Made by a program: the position numbers and the translations under genes. The notes beneath the pieces were generated by a model, which was given only the letters and a program-made list of their open reading frames with translations, was not told the DNA's origin and made no database searches. A stretch of 20,953 nucleotides of DNA, from positions 1 to 20,953 of IMG/VR virus record IMGVR_UViG_3300030098_006112. One strand, written 5' to 3'. Source of the stretch: a virus. This document shows, piece by piece, positions 11,851-20,746 of this stretch (positions are counted from its first letter, which is position 1; every line of letters begins with the position of its first letter).

Positions 11851-14479
11851 AGAACAACTGATATTACAATTAAGGGCACGAGGTGTAACACTAACCAAAA
11901 ACCAGCTTAAAAAACTAGATGCTTCTGCTAAGAAAGCCGGAACATCTATGAAAGGCTTAATTGGAGCTGTAGGCGGTATATATGCCTTAGGAAAGGCATT
12001 TTCATTTGTAGGCAAGGTAGGTATGGAGTTTACCTCTGCACAAAGCAATTTAGCAGCTATATTAGGCACAACAAGCGACAAGCTGGGTGCTTTAGACAAA
12101 ACCGCAAAAGAATTAGGTCGAACCACAAAATTTACCGCAGGCGAGGTAGTGTCTTTGCAGACCGAGTATGCGAAACTTGGATTTTCAACAAAACAAATAC
12201 AAAATGCTCAGAAAGCAACCTTGTCTTTAGCATCTGCTGTAAATGTTGACTTATCAACAGCAGCAGAGGTATCAGGGCAAATGGTAAATGCTTTTGGATT
12301 AGGTGCAAAACAAACTCAAAGAGCTGTTGATGTAATGGCCAAGTCTTTCAGTTCATCTGCTCTCGATATGGACAAATTTACAAACTCAATGACTTATGTG
12401 TCAGCAATCGCTGCACAGTCAGGAGTATCTATAGAGGCTACAACAGGAATTTTAGGAAAACTGGCCGATGTCGGCATTGATGGTAGTATTGCCGGTACAG
12501 CACTTAGAAGGGTTATGCTTGAAATGGGTAATGAGGCTAGCAAGCTATCTAAAAAAGTAGGATTTGCTGTAAAGTCTGATGAAGATTTATTTAGAGCACT
12601 TCAGATACTAAATGAAGAAGGGATGAGCACTGCTGAAATGACTGACCTGGTTGGAAAAAGAGCTGTATCTGCTTTTGCAAATATGCTAAAGATGTCAGAG
12701 GGGGCTCAAAGCCTGACTAATGAATTAAGAAAAGCAGGGGGTACTGCCGATGAAATGGCAGATGAACAATTAAAAAATCTTGAAGGAGATATGCTTAAAC
12801 TTAAATCGGCTACAGAAGGTTTAGCTTTAGATATTTTTGAATCGTTAGAGCCTGCATTAAGGCAAGCCACTCAAGCCTTAACTTCTTTAATTGGTTTTTT
12901 TGATATTGGTAGGATAAAGTCTTATTCATCTGCTTTAGGAGTTTTGGCTTTAGCTTGGGGTGCAGTAGCCTTAAAAACTAAGGCAGCAGGTTTTCAGCTT
13001 ACAAAGTTTAAGGCAAAGATGGTTAAGTCAGGAATAGGTGTTTTGATTTTAGGGCTAGGGGAGCTTATAAATTATATGGGTTGGTTTGACGATGAGGTAG
13101 ACGACTCTAATGAGGCGACTGAAGAATGGTCAAGAACTCTAACTACCCACCTTAGTCCAGCCATGAAAGATTTGGCACAAGACTTAGCAAACATCGACAC
13201 TGTTGTTGGTTTGCAAGCATCGATAGATGCTTTTACAGTCGCAACTGAGGACCAAAAAAAGAAAATTGATGAGAAGCATGATGCAATTTATAAAGAAGCA
13301 CAGTTGTTGAAAGAAAAGGGAGAAATTGAAAAAATTGGCGACTATATGAGTCAAAAACATTTGGAAATAATAGCCCCTATGACAGCCGAATATTTACAAC
13401 TTTTAGATAAAAGAAACCAGGCAGAAGAAAAGATGGTTTTGCTACTTGATAGTAGAGATAGAGTGAATAACCAACTAAGCAAATCAGATAAAGTGTTGGC
13501 AGGGGTGGGAAGCTCGGAATATGAAACTATGCTCAAAGATTTAAAAGATTTTAATACAATAAAAAAAGACCTAGGGTATACAGAAAAGCTAGAATTACTA
13601 CAGCAAGAACGAGATTATTGGACAGAGGTTGTTGAGTTATATGGATTGGGCTCTGAAGAACAAGCAAAAGTAGATGAGGCTTTTACAGCCAAATCCAAAC
13701 AATTAAAAGATGAAAACTTAGATGCTATACAAGCCTATTTTGATGCAGAGATGGAAATAACTCACGAACAAAATTTATTAAAAATTCAAGAAGAAATAGA
13801 TTTTCAAAGAGCTCTAATAGAAACAACTATGGAGGCTGGGGAAGAAAAAGAAAAGGCTCTTTCAGACTTAGCTGCTATAGAGAAAAAGAAAAAGGAAAAA
13901 GCAAACAAAGAAGATAAAAAGCTAAATGCTCAGAGGGTAGCAAATACAGTAGAAATGTATGGTAGATTAGCAGGAGGTATCGCTGGATATTTTGCAGTAA
14001 CTGGAAAAAATGCAGAGCTTATGACTAATTTGCAATATATTGAAGCGATTGCAAATACCTATAAGGCTGCTTCAGAAGCATATACAAGACATGGTGGTTG
14101 GCCAGGAGGTGTGTTGCCGGCTGCTATATCGGTTACACAAGGACTGGCCCAAGTTGCTCAAATTAAAAAGGCTAGGGATGAGGCTAAAGCAGCTGCCTCA
14201 AAATCAGTTACAGCAGAATATGGAGCTAATTTTGTAACAGATGGCCTCACAAATTTAACTGTTGGAGATAACCCTGGTGGCCAGGAGCTTGTTAATGTAA
14301 CTCCTTTATCTAGCCCTAATATGTTTGGGGACCCTGATGCTGTTGGTGGTGGTGGAGGACAAACAATTAATGTGCAAATAGAAGGTGGTTTAATTAGCTC
14401 TGAGTTTGTTGAAAATGAGTTAGCAGAAAAGATAGCCGATGGGGTTCGCAGAGGTGTAGACTTTGGGATTAATCAGTGA
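11843..14479 (+). CDS. Tail tape measure protein
   Basis: This 878-residue protein sets tail length and may form part of the DNA channel at ejection. Residues about 65-280 match the conserved core of TP901-type tape measure proteins (QSNLAAILGTTSDKL, LGRTTKFTAGEVVSLQTEYA, YVSAIAAQSGVSIEATTGIL, GIDGSIAGTALRRVML). Two hydrophobic stretches follow (about 365-378 and 398-415, GVLILGLGELINYMGWF), possible membrane-inserting segments. A long Lys/Glu coiled coil covers about 450-700. The C-terminal motif EYGANFVTDG ... VGDNPGGQELVNVTPL (from residue 792) is typical of siphophage tape measures. Using the common rule of about 0.15 nm per residue, the tail would be near 130 nm long; this is an estimate. 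It follows the chaperone pair. The assignment is secure. Confidence 0.94.
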   Translation: MAEEQLILQLRARGVTLTKNQLKKLDASAKKAGTSMKGLIGAVGGIYALGKAFSFVGKVGMEFTSAQSNLAAILGTTSDKLGALDKTAKELGRTTKFTAGEVVSLQTEYAKLGFSTKQIQNAQKATLSLASAVNVDLSTAAEVSGQMVNAFGLGAKQTQRAVDVMAKSFSSSALDMDKFTNSMTYVSAIAAQSGVSIEATTGILGKLADVGIDGSIAGTALRRVMLEMGNEASKLSKKVGFAVKSDEDLFRALQILNEEGMSTAEMTDLVGKRAVSAFANMLKMSEGAQSLTNELRKAGGTADEMADEQLKNLEGDMLKLKSATEGLALDIFESLEPALRQATQALTSLIGFFDIGRIKSYSSALGVLALAWGAVALKTKAAGFQLTKFKAKMVKSGIGVLILGLGELINYMGWFDDEVDDSNEATEEWSRTLTTHLSPAMKDLAQDLANIDTVVGLQASIDAFTVATEDQKKKIDEKHDAIYKEAQLLKEKGEIEKIGDYMSQKHLEIIAPMTAEYLQLLDKRNQAEEKMVLLLDSRDRVNNQLSKSDKVLAGVGSSEYETMLKDLKDFNTIKKDLGYTEKLELLQQERDYWTEVVELYGLGSEEQAKVDEAFTAKSKQLKDENLDAIQAYFDAEMEITHEQNLLKIQEEIDFQRALIETTMEAGEEKEKALSDLAAIEKKKKEKANKEDKKLNAQRVANTVEMYGRLAGGIAGYFAVTGKNAELMTNLQYIEAIANTYKAASEAYTRHGGWPGGVLPAAISVTQGLAQVAQIKKARDEAKAAASKSVTAEYGANFVTDGLTNLTVGDNPGGQELVNVTPLSSPNMFGDPDAVGGGGGQTINVQIEGGLISSEFVENELAEKIADGVRRGVDFGINQ

Positions 14480-17400
14480 TACAATTACCAGGATTTATAC
14501 AATATGAAAACGAAATAAAAGTTTCAACAATAAACTCTTTTGTTGTTATTACTTTTGCAGATGACTATAGAATTTTTATAGGAAAAACTCCAAAATCGTT
14601 TGATTACAAAGAAGATGGCAGGACTATTTTTGAGTCATTTTGGGGCTATGCAAATCCACCTGGTGTGTGGATGCCACAAGATAGAAATATTTACCCAAAA
14701 TGGTTTTTTGAAGATAGGGATTTAAAAATATCTACTATAAAAGAATCTTTAGACTTAAGAAAACATAAATATCAAATTTCAAGTGCATCAATAACAATAT
14801 CTAATTTAATTGCTAACGGAACAAGGTTTTCGGACCATTTATTTTCAGAAGAAACAGGCGAAATTAGAGAACTTGTTAATTCAAAAGTTGATATTTATTA
14901 TGGTGTAGAGGCAAGCACGAACATACCTCCAACTGACCCTGCATTTGGGGTAACTGCGGACCTAGTTAGAGTTTATAAAGGAACTATCGAGTCTGCTAAA
15001 ATGGATGGAAAACAGGTTCATTTGAATGTAGAGGATGAATCTCAGTTGTTTTTTAATAACAGAGAAATTCCTAGAACAACTATTAATCCCCAAAACACAC
15101 TTAGTGAGTCAGATATTGAAAGGCCTTATCCTATTGTGTATGGAGAGGTTTCAAGAGCCCCTCTAGTTATTCAAAGCCTCTCCCCAAACTCAACGGATTA
15201 TGGGTTTTTGCCTGACAATATTTATAAAGAAGATGTAAATATGAATGGGTTTGTAGGAAACCTAATGGTCCTTTTAGGGGATAATTATTACAATGTTGGC
15301 CAAACCACAAGAATAAGTGGGGATATGTTTTTAGATGAGGGGGCGGATGAGAACTTTAATCAATACACAGGGGCTATTCAATGGGAAGTATTGAACAACA
15401 ATTATATCTCTATGCCGAGAATTTTTACTGATTCAGATATAGATGATACAAATAACATCACTTATTTTGGAGCTAAAAATCTTCCTGCCAAAGGCTATAT
15501 TCAGGTGTTCGATGTTGAGTATTTAGACAAGGTTACTCTTACACAAAAATTTACTCCTTCAACAGGTGGTGGAGGATGTGATTATGTTGGAGAGGATTAC
15601 CTGCATAGCAATTATGGAAACGGAACTTACAGATTTCCATCAGATGGTGGGACCATAGATGCTAATGGAAAAGTAATTTATGTTTCTTTGTATCCTCTCC
15701 ATACATGGCAAACAGATGAAGGATTCGCAGACTACGATTCTTTGAATTTATCAGAAGGAATTTTAGGTGTTTTAGATGCCCTGGCTCAACAAGAGGACCC
15801 ATCTCTTGAAGATAATATTGTTTGGACAGACAATGGATATGAAATGGCTTATACTCCTATGTCTTTTACAGAGCTTGGTCCTGAATATAAAGGAGCATCT
15901 AGCGAGGGGGTAAGTGGTGCTAATAATTATGAAGGGTTGCATGGAAGGTGTTGGAAAGAATACCTGTTTCTTCTTTATCAGAATTGGCATTACAGTGGGA
16001 GTAGCAATATAGTTGAAATTTGGGATGAGTATATAGATGACTGGAATGAAAGAAACTACCCTACTCAACACCCTGATACAAATGATGATGGCAATTTAGA
16101 GGAAAGGACTTTTAGATGGGGAATTGTAGATTGGAAGGTTATGAAAGCGGTAGAAAAATTTATCTTTGAGCACACACAGAGTGTAAATGCTTATGGGACT
16201 GGTGGGACAATGGAAAATCCAAATTCTAGGTATTCGTGGGGATGGAAAGCCTGTGATGATACATCTAATATAAGATATGTTCCTAGTTCTCAAGGCCTTC
16301 CAACAACAGGAGGCACATCTAGTAATGAGTGGGAAAATGTTAGAGATTTAGAGTTACATCTTCCTCAATCATTTTATCTTTCAGGAACTATAACAGATAA
16401 CGATAATAAGGTTTATCCTGAATCTTACAGTATTGTAACAAAAGGGGCTTCATTTGTAGGCGATTGGGTTATGGCTGGAGATTACTTTGATACTGTTTAT
16501 GGGTACAATACATCGCAAGGTTACCGGATTAATGGTGTTTTGCCAACTTTTAAAGTTGAACCAATATCTTATGCTGAAGATTTCGATGGTGTCATGGAAT
16601 GGCATCCTAACAACACTGACTACCAAACTCCATGGCAACAAGTCATGAATATACGATGTAGTTTTGGGTGGAGTGAATGGCCATGGCTTAATTACGGATT
16701 AGAGTACCCAAGTTATGTAGGGTCTTGGGCTGATGTGGTGGCTCCAGGAAGGCATCAGCTTGGCACTATGTCAAATCTAGCATGGTCAAGGTTAATGGAC
16801 ACAAAGCCAACATTTTCTCCTCTTATTAGCTATAATGGAGTCTATGGAATTTACTGTGGAAAAGTTACTACTTATTCTTTTGACTGGATGAACCCTAGGT
16901 TAGAAAAAGGACTAAGGGGGAATTCAGCCCAAGAATGGTATTCAGGTTATCTTTCTATAGCATTTCAAGACAGAATACATTTAATAGCAACATCTGTTGA
17001 ATATCGAGTAGATAGCTATCATTTACCTGACTATCAGCAAAGATACAGGGCAATATTTGAGCTAGAATCAAAATCAACAACTAATATGGTTAAGAATTCA
17101 ACTCAGGCTTTTTATGCCGGTTATATTAATTTTAATGGTGCAACAACAGCAGGAACAACTACCTCTCACTTTCACTCTAGGGTAAAAATGGGAATGTTAA
17201 GTGATAGTGGAACACTCGGTCATACAGTTTTCACACACGAACATTTTGCTTCTTCGGATAGCAGTGGTCAAGACTTTAATATAGAGGCCTCTATAAATAC
17301 CGACACTGGATTTCTTTTAACAAACGACACTGGCAACGGTGTTAATAATATAGTCCCAAGCGATTATATGTTTGTTAGGGACCCTGATTGGAAAAACTTT

Positions 17401-18600
17401 GGAGATAAATCTGAACTAACATTAGAAGTAGGGATGGATGATTGGGGTGTTGCTGAGCACTGCTTTACACACTTTCAACTAAATACTGATGGGTTGTCTG
17501 TGTGTAGATATGTTTTTGTCGAAAATATAAAAGATAACAATTTTTTTATGACAGTCCAGGGCAGAACAGATGACGATATTGGGAGCTACACAGGCCAACC
17601 GAACAGCTTAATTAAAAAACCATCGGATATTTTGTGGCATTTAATGTCATCAGAATTAGGGTATGATGGCGATTCTGTTATAGGTTTAGAAGATGCGAGA
17701 ACTAACCATGGCAGTATGGTATATAATTTTAGCCTTGACGAAAAAATGGATGCTAAAAAATTTGTGGAGGATTTTTCAAAACAAACTAAATTGTTTCCTA
17801 AATTTGATGTAAGCACAGGTTTGTTAAAGTTTATAAATGTTGAAGATATGCCTTCGATGCAATATACTGTAAGCGGAGAGGATGTTCTTGATATTAAATT
17901 TACAAGAACAAAGGTTTCAGATATTATTTTAAAATGTCGAATTATTTATAATTATGATTATGGTTTAGGAACTTTTTTATCTTCAACTGATGCAGGGATT
18001 GTTAGCGATGTTGATGATTTTTTATACAACTACGGAATAAAAGATATAGATTCGCATTACTTAGAGTTGGAGTGCAAGCATATAACAGACCCTCTGACTG
18101 CTACAGAACTAAGAAATCATATATTAGAGGTAAATAAAAACCTGAGATTAGAAATGAGGCTAAATTTAGGACCCAAGTATTTGTTTATTGAGGCAGGAGA
18201 TGTTTTTAATTATAGTCATTTTGACAAAGATGGTAATCCTATTTATGTAGATGGTTTTCTTCCATACGGAATTGATTATCTTAATACGACTTCTGCTATC
18301 GGTGGCCAAGAAAGAACATCCTTTTTTAGGGTAACTTCTGTATCAAAAAAAGAAACAGGTGTTCAAGTTGTTGCCGAGCAAGTTCATCGATTAGAGCCTA
18401 GCTCAGTTCAATACGACCCCATGACTTATTCTCAGTTAATCTCAAGTGGTGTGGTTATAGATATGCCTGACACTGAAACTTATTATGTAGGAGATGTTAA
18501 TATGGATGGGATGGTTAATGTTTTGGATGTTGTGTCGATGATACAAGGTATCGTGGCAGGTTCTTCTCCTGATGAGCTAGAGGTGGTAGTTGGCCCATGA
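14476..18600 (+). CDS. Tail hub/tip protein with dockerin-like C-terminal motif
   Basis: This 1374-residue protein probably starts at GTG 14476, overlapping the tape measure TGA (GTGA). The N-terminal about 350 residues look like a tail-tip hub (LKISTIKESLDLRKHKYQIS, VRVYKGTIESAKMDGKQVHLNVEDE). The hub-like pattern resumes at about 1010 (RYVFVENIKDNNFFMTVQGR, KPSDILWHLMSSELGYD, TATELRNHILEVNKNLRLEM, FIEAGDVFNYSHF). The middle, about 365-1000, is Trp/Tyr/Asp-rich and unfamiliar, perhaps an inserted receptor-binding region. The extreme C-terminus (residues 1340-1351) is a perfect calcium-loop pattern: D-V-N-M-D-G-M-V-N-V-L-D. It is followed by a helix (VVSMIQGIVA), as in one half of a type I dockerin. 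Its place after the tape measure matches tail-tip order. Role as central tip/hub is likely; fine details are inferred. Confidence 0.78.
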   Translation: MIQLPGFIQYENEIKVSTINSFVVITFADDYRIFIGKTPKSFDYKEDGRTIFESFWGYANPPGVWMPQDRNIYPKWFFEDRDLKISTIKESLDLRKHKYQISSASITISNLIANGTRFSDHLFSEETGEIRELVNSKVDIYYGVEASTNIPPTDPAFGVTADLVRVYKGTIESAKMDGKQVHLNVEDESQLFFNNREIPRTTINPQNTLSESDIERPYPIVYGEVSRAPLVIQSLSPNSTDYGFLPDNIYKEDVNMNGFVGNLMVLLGDNYYNVGQTTRISGDMFLDEGADENFNQYTGAIQWEVLNNNYISMPRIFTDSDIDDTNNITYFGAKNLPAKGYIQVFDVEYLDKVTLTQKFTPSTGGGGCDYVGEDYLHSNYGNGTYRFPSDGGTIDANGKVIYVSLYPLHTWQTDEGFADYDSLNLSEGILGVLDALAQQEDPSLEDNIVWTDNGYEMAYTPMSFTELGPEYKGASSEGVSGANNYEGLHGRCWKEYLFLLYQNWHYSGSSNIVEIWDEYIDDWNERNYPTQHPDTNDDGNLEERTFRWGIVDWKVMKAVEKFIFEHTQSVNAYGTGGTMENPNSRYSWGWKACDDTSNIRYVPSSQGLPTTGGTSSNEWENVRDLELHLPQSFYLSGTITDNDNKVYPESYSIVTKGASFVGDWVMAGDYFDTVYGYNTSQGYRINGVLPTFKVEPISYAEDFDGVMEWHPNNTDYQTPWQQVMNIRCSFGWSEWPWLNYGLEYPSYVGSWADVVAPGRHQLGTMSNLAWSRLMDTKPTFSPLISYNGVYGIYCGKVTTYSFDWMNPRLEKGLRGNSAQEWYSGYLSIAFQDRIHLIATSVEYRVDSYHLPDYQQRYRAIFELESKSTTNMVKNSTQAFYAGYINFNGATTAGTTTSHFHSRVKMGMLSDSGTLGHTVFTHEHFASSDSSGQDFNIEASINTDTGFLLTNDTGNGVNNIVPSDYMFVRDPDWKNFGDKSELTLEVGMDDWGVAEHCFTHFQLNTDGLSVCRYVFVENIKDNNFFMTVQGRTDDDIGSYTGQPNSLIKKPSDILWHLMSSELGYDGDSVIGLEDARTNHGSMVYNFSLDEKMDAKKFVEDFSKQTKLFPKFDVSTGLLKFINVEDMPSMQYTVSGEDVLDIKFTRTKVSDIILKCRIIYNYDYGLGTFLSSTDAGIVSDVDDFLYNYGIKDIDSHYLELECKHITDPLTATELRNHILEVNKNLRLEMRLNLGPKYLFIEAGDVFNYSHFDKDGNPIYVDGFLPYGIDYLNTTSAIGGQERTSFFRVTSVSKKETGVQVVAEQVHRLEPSSVQYDPMTYSQLISSGVVIDMPDTETYYVGDVNMDGMVNVLDVVSMIQGIVAGSSPDELEVVVGP
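18490..18555 (+). other. Dockerin-like (F-hand) calcium-loop coding segment
   Basis: Codons for GDVNMDGMVNVLDVVSMIQG fit the calcium loop and exit helix of dockerin type I repeats. Ligand positions 1, 3, 5, 9 and 12 are Asp, Asn, Asp, Asn, Asp. Only one repeat is present where free dockerins usually have two. The segment is the last folded part before a short acidic end (DELEVVVGP). Confidence 0.72.
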
Positions 18601-19301
18601 CGGTAAATAGAAAGTTATATGAAAATCCTCCTTCAATAATGAAAAAAGGGGGTTACCGAAAAGAAGGAACATTGGCCTACGAAATAGAAAAAGAGCCTCA
18701 AGCAACATACTGTATTTTAAAAATCGTAAACGATAAAATGATTTTAGAAAAAGATGGCAGAATTTTAGGTCTATGTATTAATTATGAAGGTGCTGCCGAT
18801 ATACATGTAAGCCTTCCTGATGGATGGATTATAAACGAAGGCCTCAACCAAATTCTTATTTATACTGGTGGAACACAAGACTTGGAAGAAGAATTGTTTA
18901 CTTTTTCAGGTGTTATTAAATTAAAAAACATGGAATATGTTACATCAGAGCTAAAATTAAAAAGAGGTAAGTGCAAAAATGCTGTATTAAATCATTGGAA
19001 TTTAATGGCTCTTGAGGACCCTTTCATAAGTAATGATGCACAATTATGGAACAATTTAGAGTCATCTTATAATTCTTTAAATAAATCTTTCATGGCAAGA
19101 GATGCGGAAAAAAACTTTAAAGTTCGTAAGGATAGTAGCAGAAGAACAAGAATTTTTAAAGATGGAAAAGAGGTCAAAAGAATGACTATAAAGGTCCCAA
19201 AAAACAAAATAGACAATATTACAATAAAGGCTCCAAAAAAAAGAGTATATGGCCCTGTTAAAAAATCCGTAAAAATGGCCGAAACAAACAAAGGGTATTA
19301 G
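18597..19301 (+). CDS. Unknown protein of the tail-tip cluster
   Basis: This 234-residue protein starts at ATG 18597, within the hub stop codon (ATGA). Residues about 20-130 are beta-rich (YCILKIVNDKMILEKDGRILGL, ADIHVSLPDGWIINEGLNQILIY) and compact. Then comes a helical part (ISNDAQLWNNLESSYNSLNKSF) and a very basic C-terminus (about 165-234). The basic part repeats RMTIKVPKNKIDNITIKAPKKRV, two short strand-like units each followed by Lys. There is no signal peptide or enzymatic motif. Tight coupling with the hub gene suggests a tail-tip partner or assembly factor, but I do not recognise the family. Confidence 0.65.
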   Translation: MTVNRKLYENPPSIMKKGGYRKEGTLAYEIEKEPQATYCILKIVNDKMILEKDGRILGLCINYEGAADIHVSLPDGWIINEGLNQILIYTGGTQDLEEELFTFSGVIKLKNMEYVTSELKLKRGKCKNAVLNHWNLMALEDPFISNDAQLWNNLESSYNSLNKSFMARDAEKNFKVRKDSSRRTRIFKDGKEVKRMTIKVPKNKIDNITIKAPKKRVYGPVKKSVKMAETNKGY

Positions 19302-19302
19302 A

Positions 19303-20520
19303 ATGTCAAACGAAATAAATCAAGTAAAAAAAGTTAGGTTTTACCCATCTTCAATTTTAAACCACTATGTAACAAAAGGGTATACTCCTGTCCCCTATGG
19401 TACAAATGCAATTCCTTACCCAAGTATTGTGGGTTCTAGTACTGTTAATGGAAGTTCTTTTAGTCCAAGTTCATTAAGAGCTTTGGTAGGTATGCACCCT
19501 TATAAAGAACATAGTTTGGCAGTAAGTGTTACAAGTTCATCAGAATCTATAAATTTTTATTATCCTTTAGGGAATATAAATGAAGATAATTTTAATTGCA
19601 ATTATTTTGCTTTGCTTGGGAGCAACCTGGGAACTTTAAATGGCAAGATGAGGCTATATGCTCATAATTATTCTAATGGAAGTGATACTCTTTTGTCAGT
19701 CGAACCGATTTTAAATTGCCAGATTATAAATACTAATGAAATTACACCTACCTTTAATACAGCTTATTGGACCGACACCGTTGGAGAGAGTCCAAGCATG
19801 CCATCAAATGGAACTGTTATGGTTAAAATAGATGACTCTCCTTTAAATCAAACTGCAAATGTTGGCGGTGGGTTAAGAATTGAGATAGTGCCTGAAGCAG
19901 GTGGCAACAATAAATTTCTTGCAAATTTCTTTAGACTGGGAGGGTTCTCCTGGGGCAGGTATTACGATATGCCATTCTCTCCTGACCTATCGTATAGCAT
20001 TAATTACAGTTTTGAGGGAATAGATGTGAAAAGAACAAAGTCCGGCTCAGATACGATTTATGCTCGCTATCATAAAAGACCATTATTTAGCGAAAGATAT
20101 GTTCCTTTTGTAGGTCATAAAATAGAAGATTATGAAACCACACCAATATATCAGATAGGCAGAAGAACTTTTAAACTAAACTATTCTTCTTTTAAGTCAG
20201 GGTACACAAATACTTACGATGAAGAAACCGGATTTCTTTTTCCTAAAACTACATGGAATATGGATGAAGCACATTATAGTAATGACTTTTATTTTAGAGT
20301 TATGCACCAAACCCTGGGTGGAAAATTGCCTTGCATTTTTGAGCTAGACAACTCCACTCAAACCGATGACGATAATACTGCAAATAACTCATATTGGCCA
20401 TACGGAGAGCACAACGAATCTAATTTTATTATAGGAAGAATAGATAATAAAAACACTTCTTTTAAACACAAAAGCCACAAACATTATAACTTCAGTATAT
20501 CTATCCAGGAAACCTGGTAA
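19303..20520 (+). CDS. Tail-tip / distal tail-like virion protein
   Basis: This 405-residue protein starts at ATG 19303, one base after the upstream stop. It is rich in Asn, Ser, Tyr and Phe. The N-terminal part (about 1-60) is irregular (VRFYPSSILNHYVTKGYTP). The middle has beta strands such as ESINFYYPLGNINEDNFN and LRIEIVPEAGGNNKFLANFF. The last about 110 residues (IGRRTFKLNYSSF, FYFRVMHQTLGGKLPCIFELD, FIIGRIDNK, KHYNFSISIQETW) look like a distal-tail or minor-tail beta domain. That domain closes with a pattern seen in tail-tip proteins. It is the last gene of the rightward structural block, where baseplate or receptor-binding proteins are expected. Exact function is not shown by any motif; a receptor-binding role is plausible. 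Confidence 0.62.
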   Translation: MSNEINQVKKVRFYPSSILNHYVTKGYTPVPYGTNAIPYPSIVGSSTVNGSSFSPSSLRALVGMHPYKEHSLAVSVTSSSESINFYYPLGNINEDNFNCNYFALLGSNLGTLNGKMRLYAHNYSNGSDTLLSVEPILNCQIINTNEITPTFNTAYWTDTVGESPSMPSNGTVMVKIDDSPLNQTANVGGGLRIEIVPEAGGNNKFLANFFRLGGFSWGRYYDMPFSPDLSYSINYSFEGIDVKRTKSGSDTIYARYHKRPLFSERYVPFVGHKIEDYETTPIYQIGRRTFKLNYSSFKSGYTNTYDEETGFLFPKTTWNMDEAHYSNDFYFRVMHQTLGGKLPCIFELDNSTQTDDDNTANNSYWPYGEHNESNFIIGRIDNKNTSFKHKSHKHYNFSISIQETW

Positions 20521-20551
20521 TGACCTTCTCTAATCACAAACAGCACAGAAT

Positions 20552-20652
20552 ACACCTAGTCATTTCTCGTACAATCAACAGATAGGAACTACTAATCTAG
20601 CTCTAATACCTCTGATTCCTTCCTGATGGCTAGGTGTCTACCGAAGGGAATC
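20552..20652 (+). ncRNA. Structured RNA candidate after the tail operon
   Basis: This segment can form three sizeable stems. Stem 1 is ACACCTAGTCAT (20552-20563) with ATGGCTAGGTGT (20626-20637), 12 pairs with one wobble. Stem 2 is GATTCCTTC (20614-20622) with GAAGGGAATC (20643-20652), nine pairs with one bulged G. Stem 3 is CAGATAGG (20579-20586) with CCTCTG (20609-20614), six pairs with a two-base bulge. Stems 1 and 2 interleave, so they form either a pseudoknot or two alternative folds. In the alternative fold, stem 2 encloses an inner GGcTAG/CTACC hairpin. G+C is 42 of 100 at 20551-20650 and 6 of 50 just after. No U-tract follows, so it is not a simple terminator. Either strand could be the transcribed one. 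Confidence 0.45.
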
Positions 20653-20684
20653 ATAATAAAAATAAAAAAAGTTATTAAAATTAC

Positions 20685-20714
20685 TTGCACTATATTATAA
20701 AAATAATGTACATT
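20685..20714 (+). promoter_or_regulatory. Promoter-like sequence for the gene at 20747
   Basis: TTGCAC (20685-20690) resembles a -35 box. TACATT (20709-20714), 18 bases further on, resembles a -10 box. The surroundings are extremely AT-rich. It fits the start of a new transcription unit after the structural block ends. TATATT at 20691-20696 is an alternative -10 box without a good -35 partner. Confidence 0.45.
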
Positions 20715-20715
20715 A
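20704..20715. promoter_or_regulatory. Perfect 12-base palindrome TAATGTACATTA
   Basis: The palindrome overlaps the likely -10 box of the promoter at 20685. Its place and symmetry are those of a dimeric repressor or activator site. Whether a regulator exists in this phage cannot be told from this window. Confidence 0.4.
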
Positions 20716-20746
20716 CGATAGTAACAAAAACAAAAGGGGAAACAAA

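Noticed and set aside
14040-14237. Plus-strand 65-codon frame inside the tape measure gene.
   Set aside because: It is an out-of-frame shadow within a conserved part of the tape measure protein.
16075-16110. D-T-N-D-D-G-N-L-E in the hub protein (from residue 534) as a second calcium loop.
   Set aside because: The final ligand position is Thr rather than Asp or Glu and no matching exit helix follows; it could just be an acidic turn.
20635-20652. CCGAAGG near the end of the structured segment resembles the 3' conserved part of glutamine riboswitches (glnA / downstream-peptide motif).
   Set aside because: The second half of that signature (a GGAAGUAGG-type strand) and the family's CGUUC/GAACG first stem are not present in the right places.
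20521-20746. tRNA gene in the spacer after the tail operon.
   Set aside because: No T-loop (GTTCRA-type) signature or cloverleaf-compatible acceptor stem was seen on either strand.
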